Below are positions 63,681-64,000 of a DNA stretch of 64,000 nt, piece by piece. This DNA is from Glandiceps talaboti (lineage: Eukaryota > Hemichordata > Enteropneusta > Spengelidae): assembly GCF_964340395.1 (NCBI RefSeq), contig NC_135555.1:19598947-19662946 (forward strand), given 5' to 3'. The translations under genes and the position numbers were made by a program. Below the pieces are notes generated by a model. The model ran no database searches. It was not told where the DNA came from and saw only the letters and a program-made list of their open reading frames with translations. Each line of letters starts with the position of its first letter. The stretch's first letter is position 1.

Positions 63681-63796
63681 ATGAAGTGTAAAGACATATA
63701 CTCGTTCATGTTTGTCACCGTCTTTGTCATATCGTGTTTGGTATTTCTGCCCAAACAGGCATCAAGTGGGAAAGTGAAATGTAACCGCGTAATCAG
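63681..63796 (+). CDS. First exon of a secreted or membrane protein (partial)
   Basis: ATG at 63681 opens a frame of 38 codons plus a part. It has a basic start (MKCKDIYS) and a hydrophobic core (FMFVTVFVISCLVFL). A polar region (PKQASSGKVKC) follows, with likely signal-peptidase cleavage after AS-S-G or nearby. It ends at a good donor, CAG|GTACGT (63797). The cysteine after the signal suggests a mature extracellular peptide or domain in the next exon, outside the window. Only this exon is visible, so the product is unknown. The three tandem ~1.1-kb units lie directly upstream and may be copies of its promoter region. Confidence 0.5.
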
Positions 63797-64000
63797 GTAC
63801 GTTAACCCTCCCTTGTACTGTATGTACAGATGTGACAACAGCATACACAACGTGTGAACAAACTTTGCCAATGTGGTACAGTCATGTACACTATATATTT
63901 ACTTAATAACTTTGGTATAACAAGTGTGAAACAAGCAATATATTGAATTGAACACCGATACCTAATCTTAACCGAATAACTCGCCAGCGCTAAAATGATT
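63797..64000. other. Start of the following intron
   Basis: Begins with GTACGT. No other feature is seen to the end of the window. Confidence 0.4.

Overview
This window looks like gene-poor, repeat-rich nuclear DNA from an invertebrate animal. The coding parts are split by introns with standard GT...AG junctions. There are Krueppel-type C2H2 zinc-finger genes, a Death/NB-ARC/TPR immune-receptor-like gene, SINE and LINE remnants, Penelope-type hammerhead ribozymes, a Polinton-like element and many microsatellites. Such receptor repertoires are known from amphioxus, hemichordates, several lophotrochozoans and cnidarians. The sequence alone does not fix the phylum.

Layout. (1) 0.6-13.4 kb: two diverged copies of a 3-4 kb segment, each carrying a zinc-finger gene (2.5-4.1 kb and 12.5-13.2 kb). 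Between them lie a foldback repeat (7.56-8.64 kb), a 98-bp inverted repeat and a lone duplicated exon (9.79-9.90 kb). A perfect 81-bp palindrome carrying a hammerhead ribozyme is inserted in the second copy. (2) 17.0-38.1 kb: one plus-strand gene that I assemble from 11 exons. All exon phases match, giving 3294 nt, or 1097 residues. The order is Death domain, two transmembrane helices, P-loop NB-ARC ATPase, TPR repeats and a hydrophobic C-terminal tail. Intron 5 holds a 61-bp minisatellite. Intron 8 holds a roughly 4.6-kb, 51-bp minisatellite grown from the exon 8 splice-donor junction. (3) 38-45 kb: mostly repeats, with a second copy of the orphan exon (43.93-44.04 kb). (4) 46.8-48.3 kb: a third zinc-finger gene, broken at its 3' end. 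(5) 48.3-54.3 kb: simple and dispersed repeats. (6) 54.6-60.15 kb: a complete-looking 5541-bp Polinton-like element with inverted terminal repeats and a 6-bp target duplication (TATTAG). It carries minus-strand capsid, packaging-ATPase, coiled-coil, PolB-N-terminal-like and zinc-finger reading frames. Most are broken, and a SINE sits inside it. (7) 60.2-63.7 kb: the rest of three tandem ~1.1-kb units, the first split by the Polinton and by a 499-bp MITE. They end at a first exon encoding a signal peptide (63681-63796).

The most unusual items are the splice-donor minisatellite, the miniature capsid-module Polinton, the two hammerhead ribozymes and the membrane-spanning Death/NB-ARC/TPR receptor. 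All gene models are read by eye from splice motifs, phase and domain motifs. No database search or transcript data were available.
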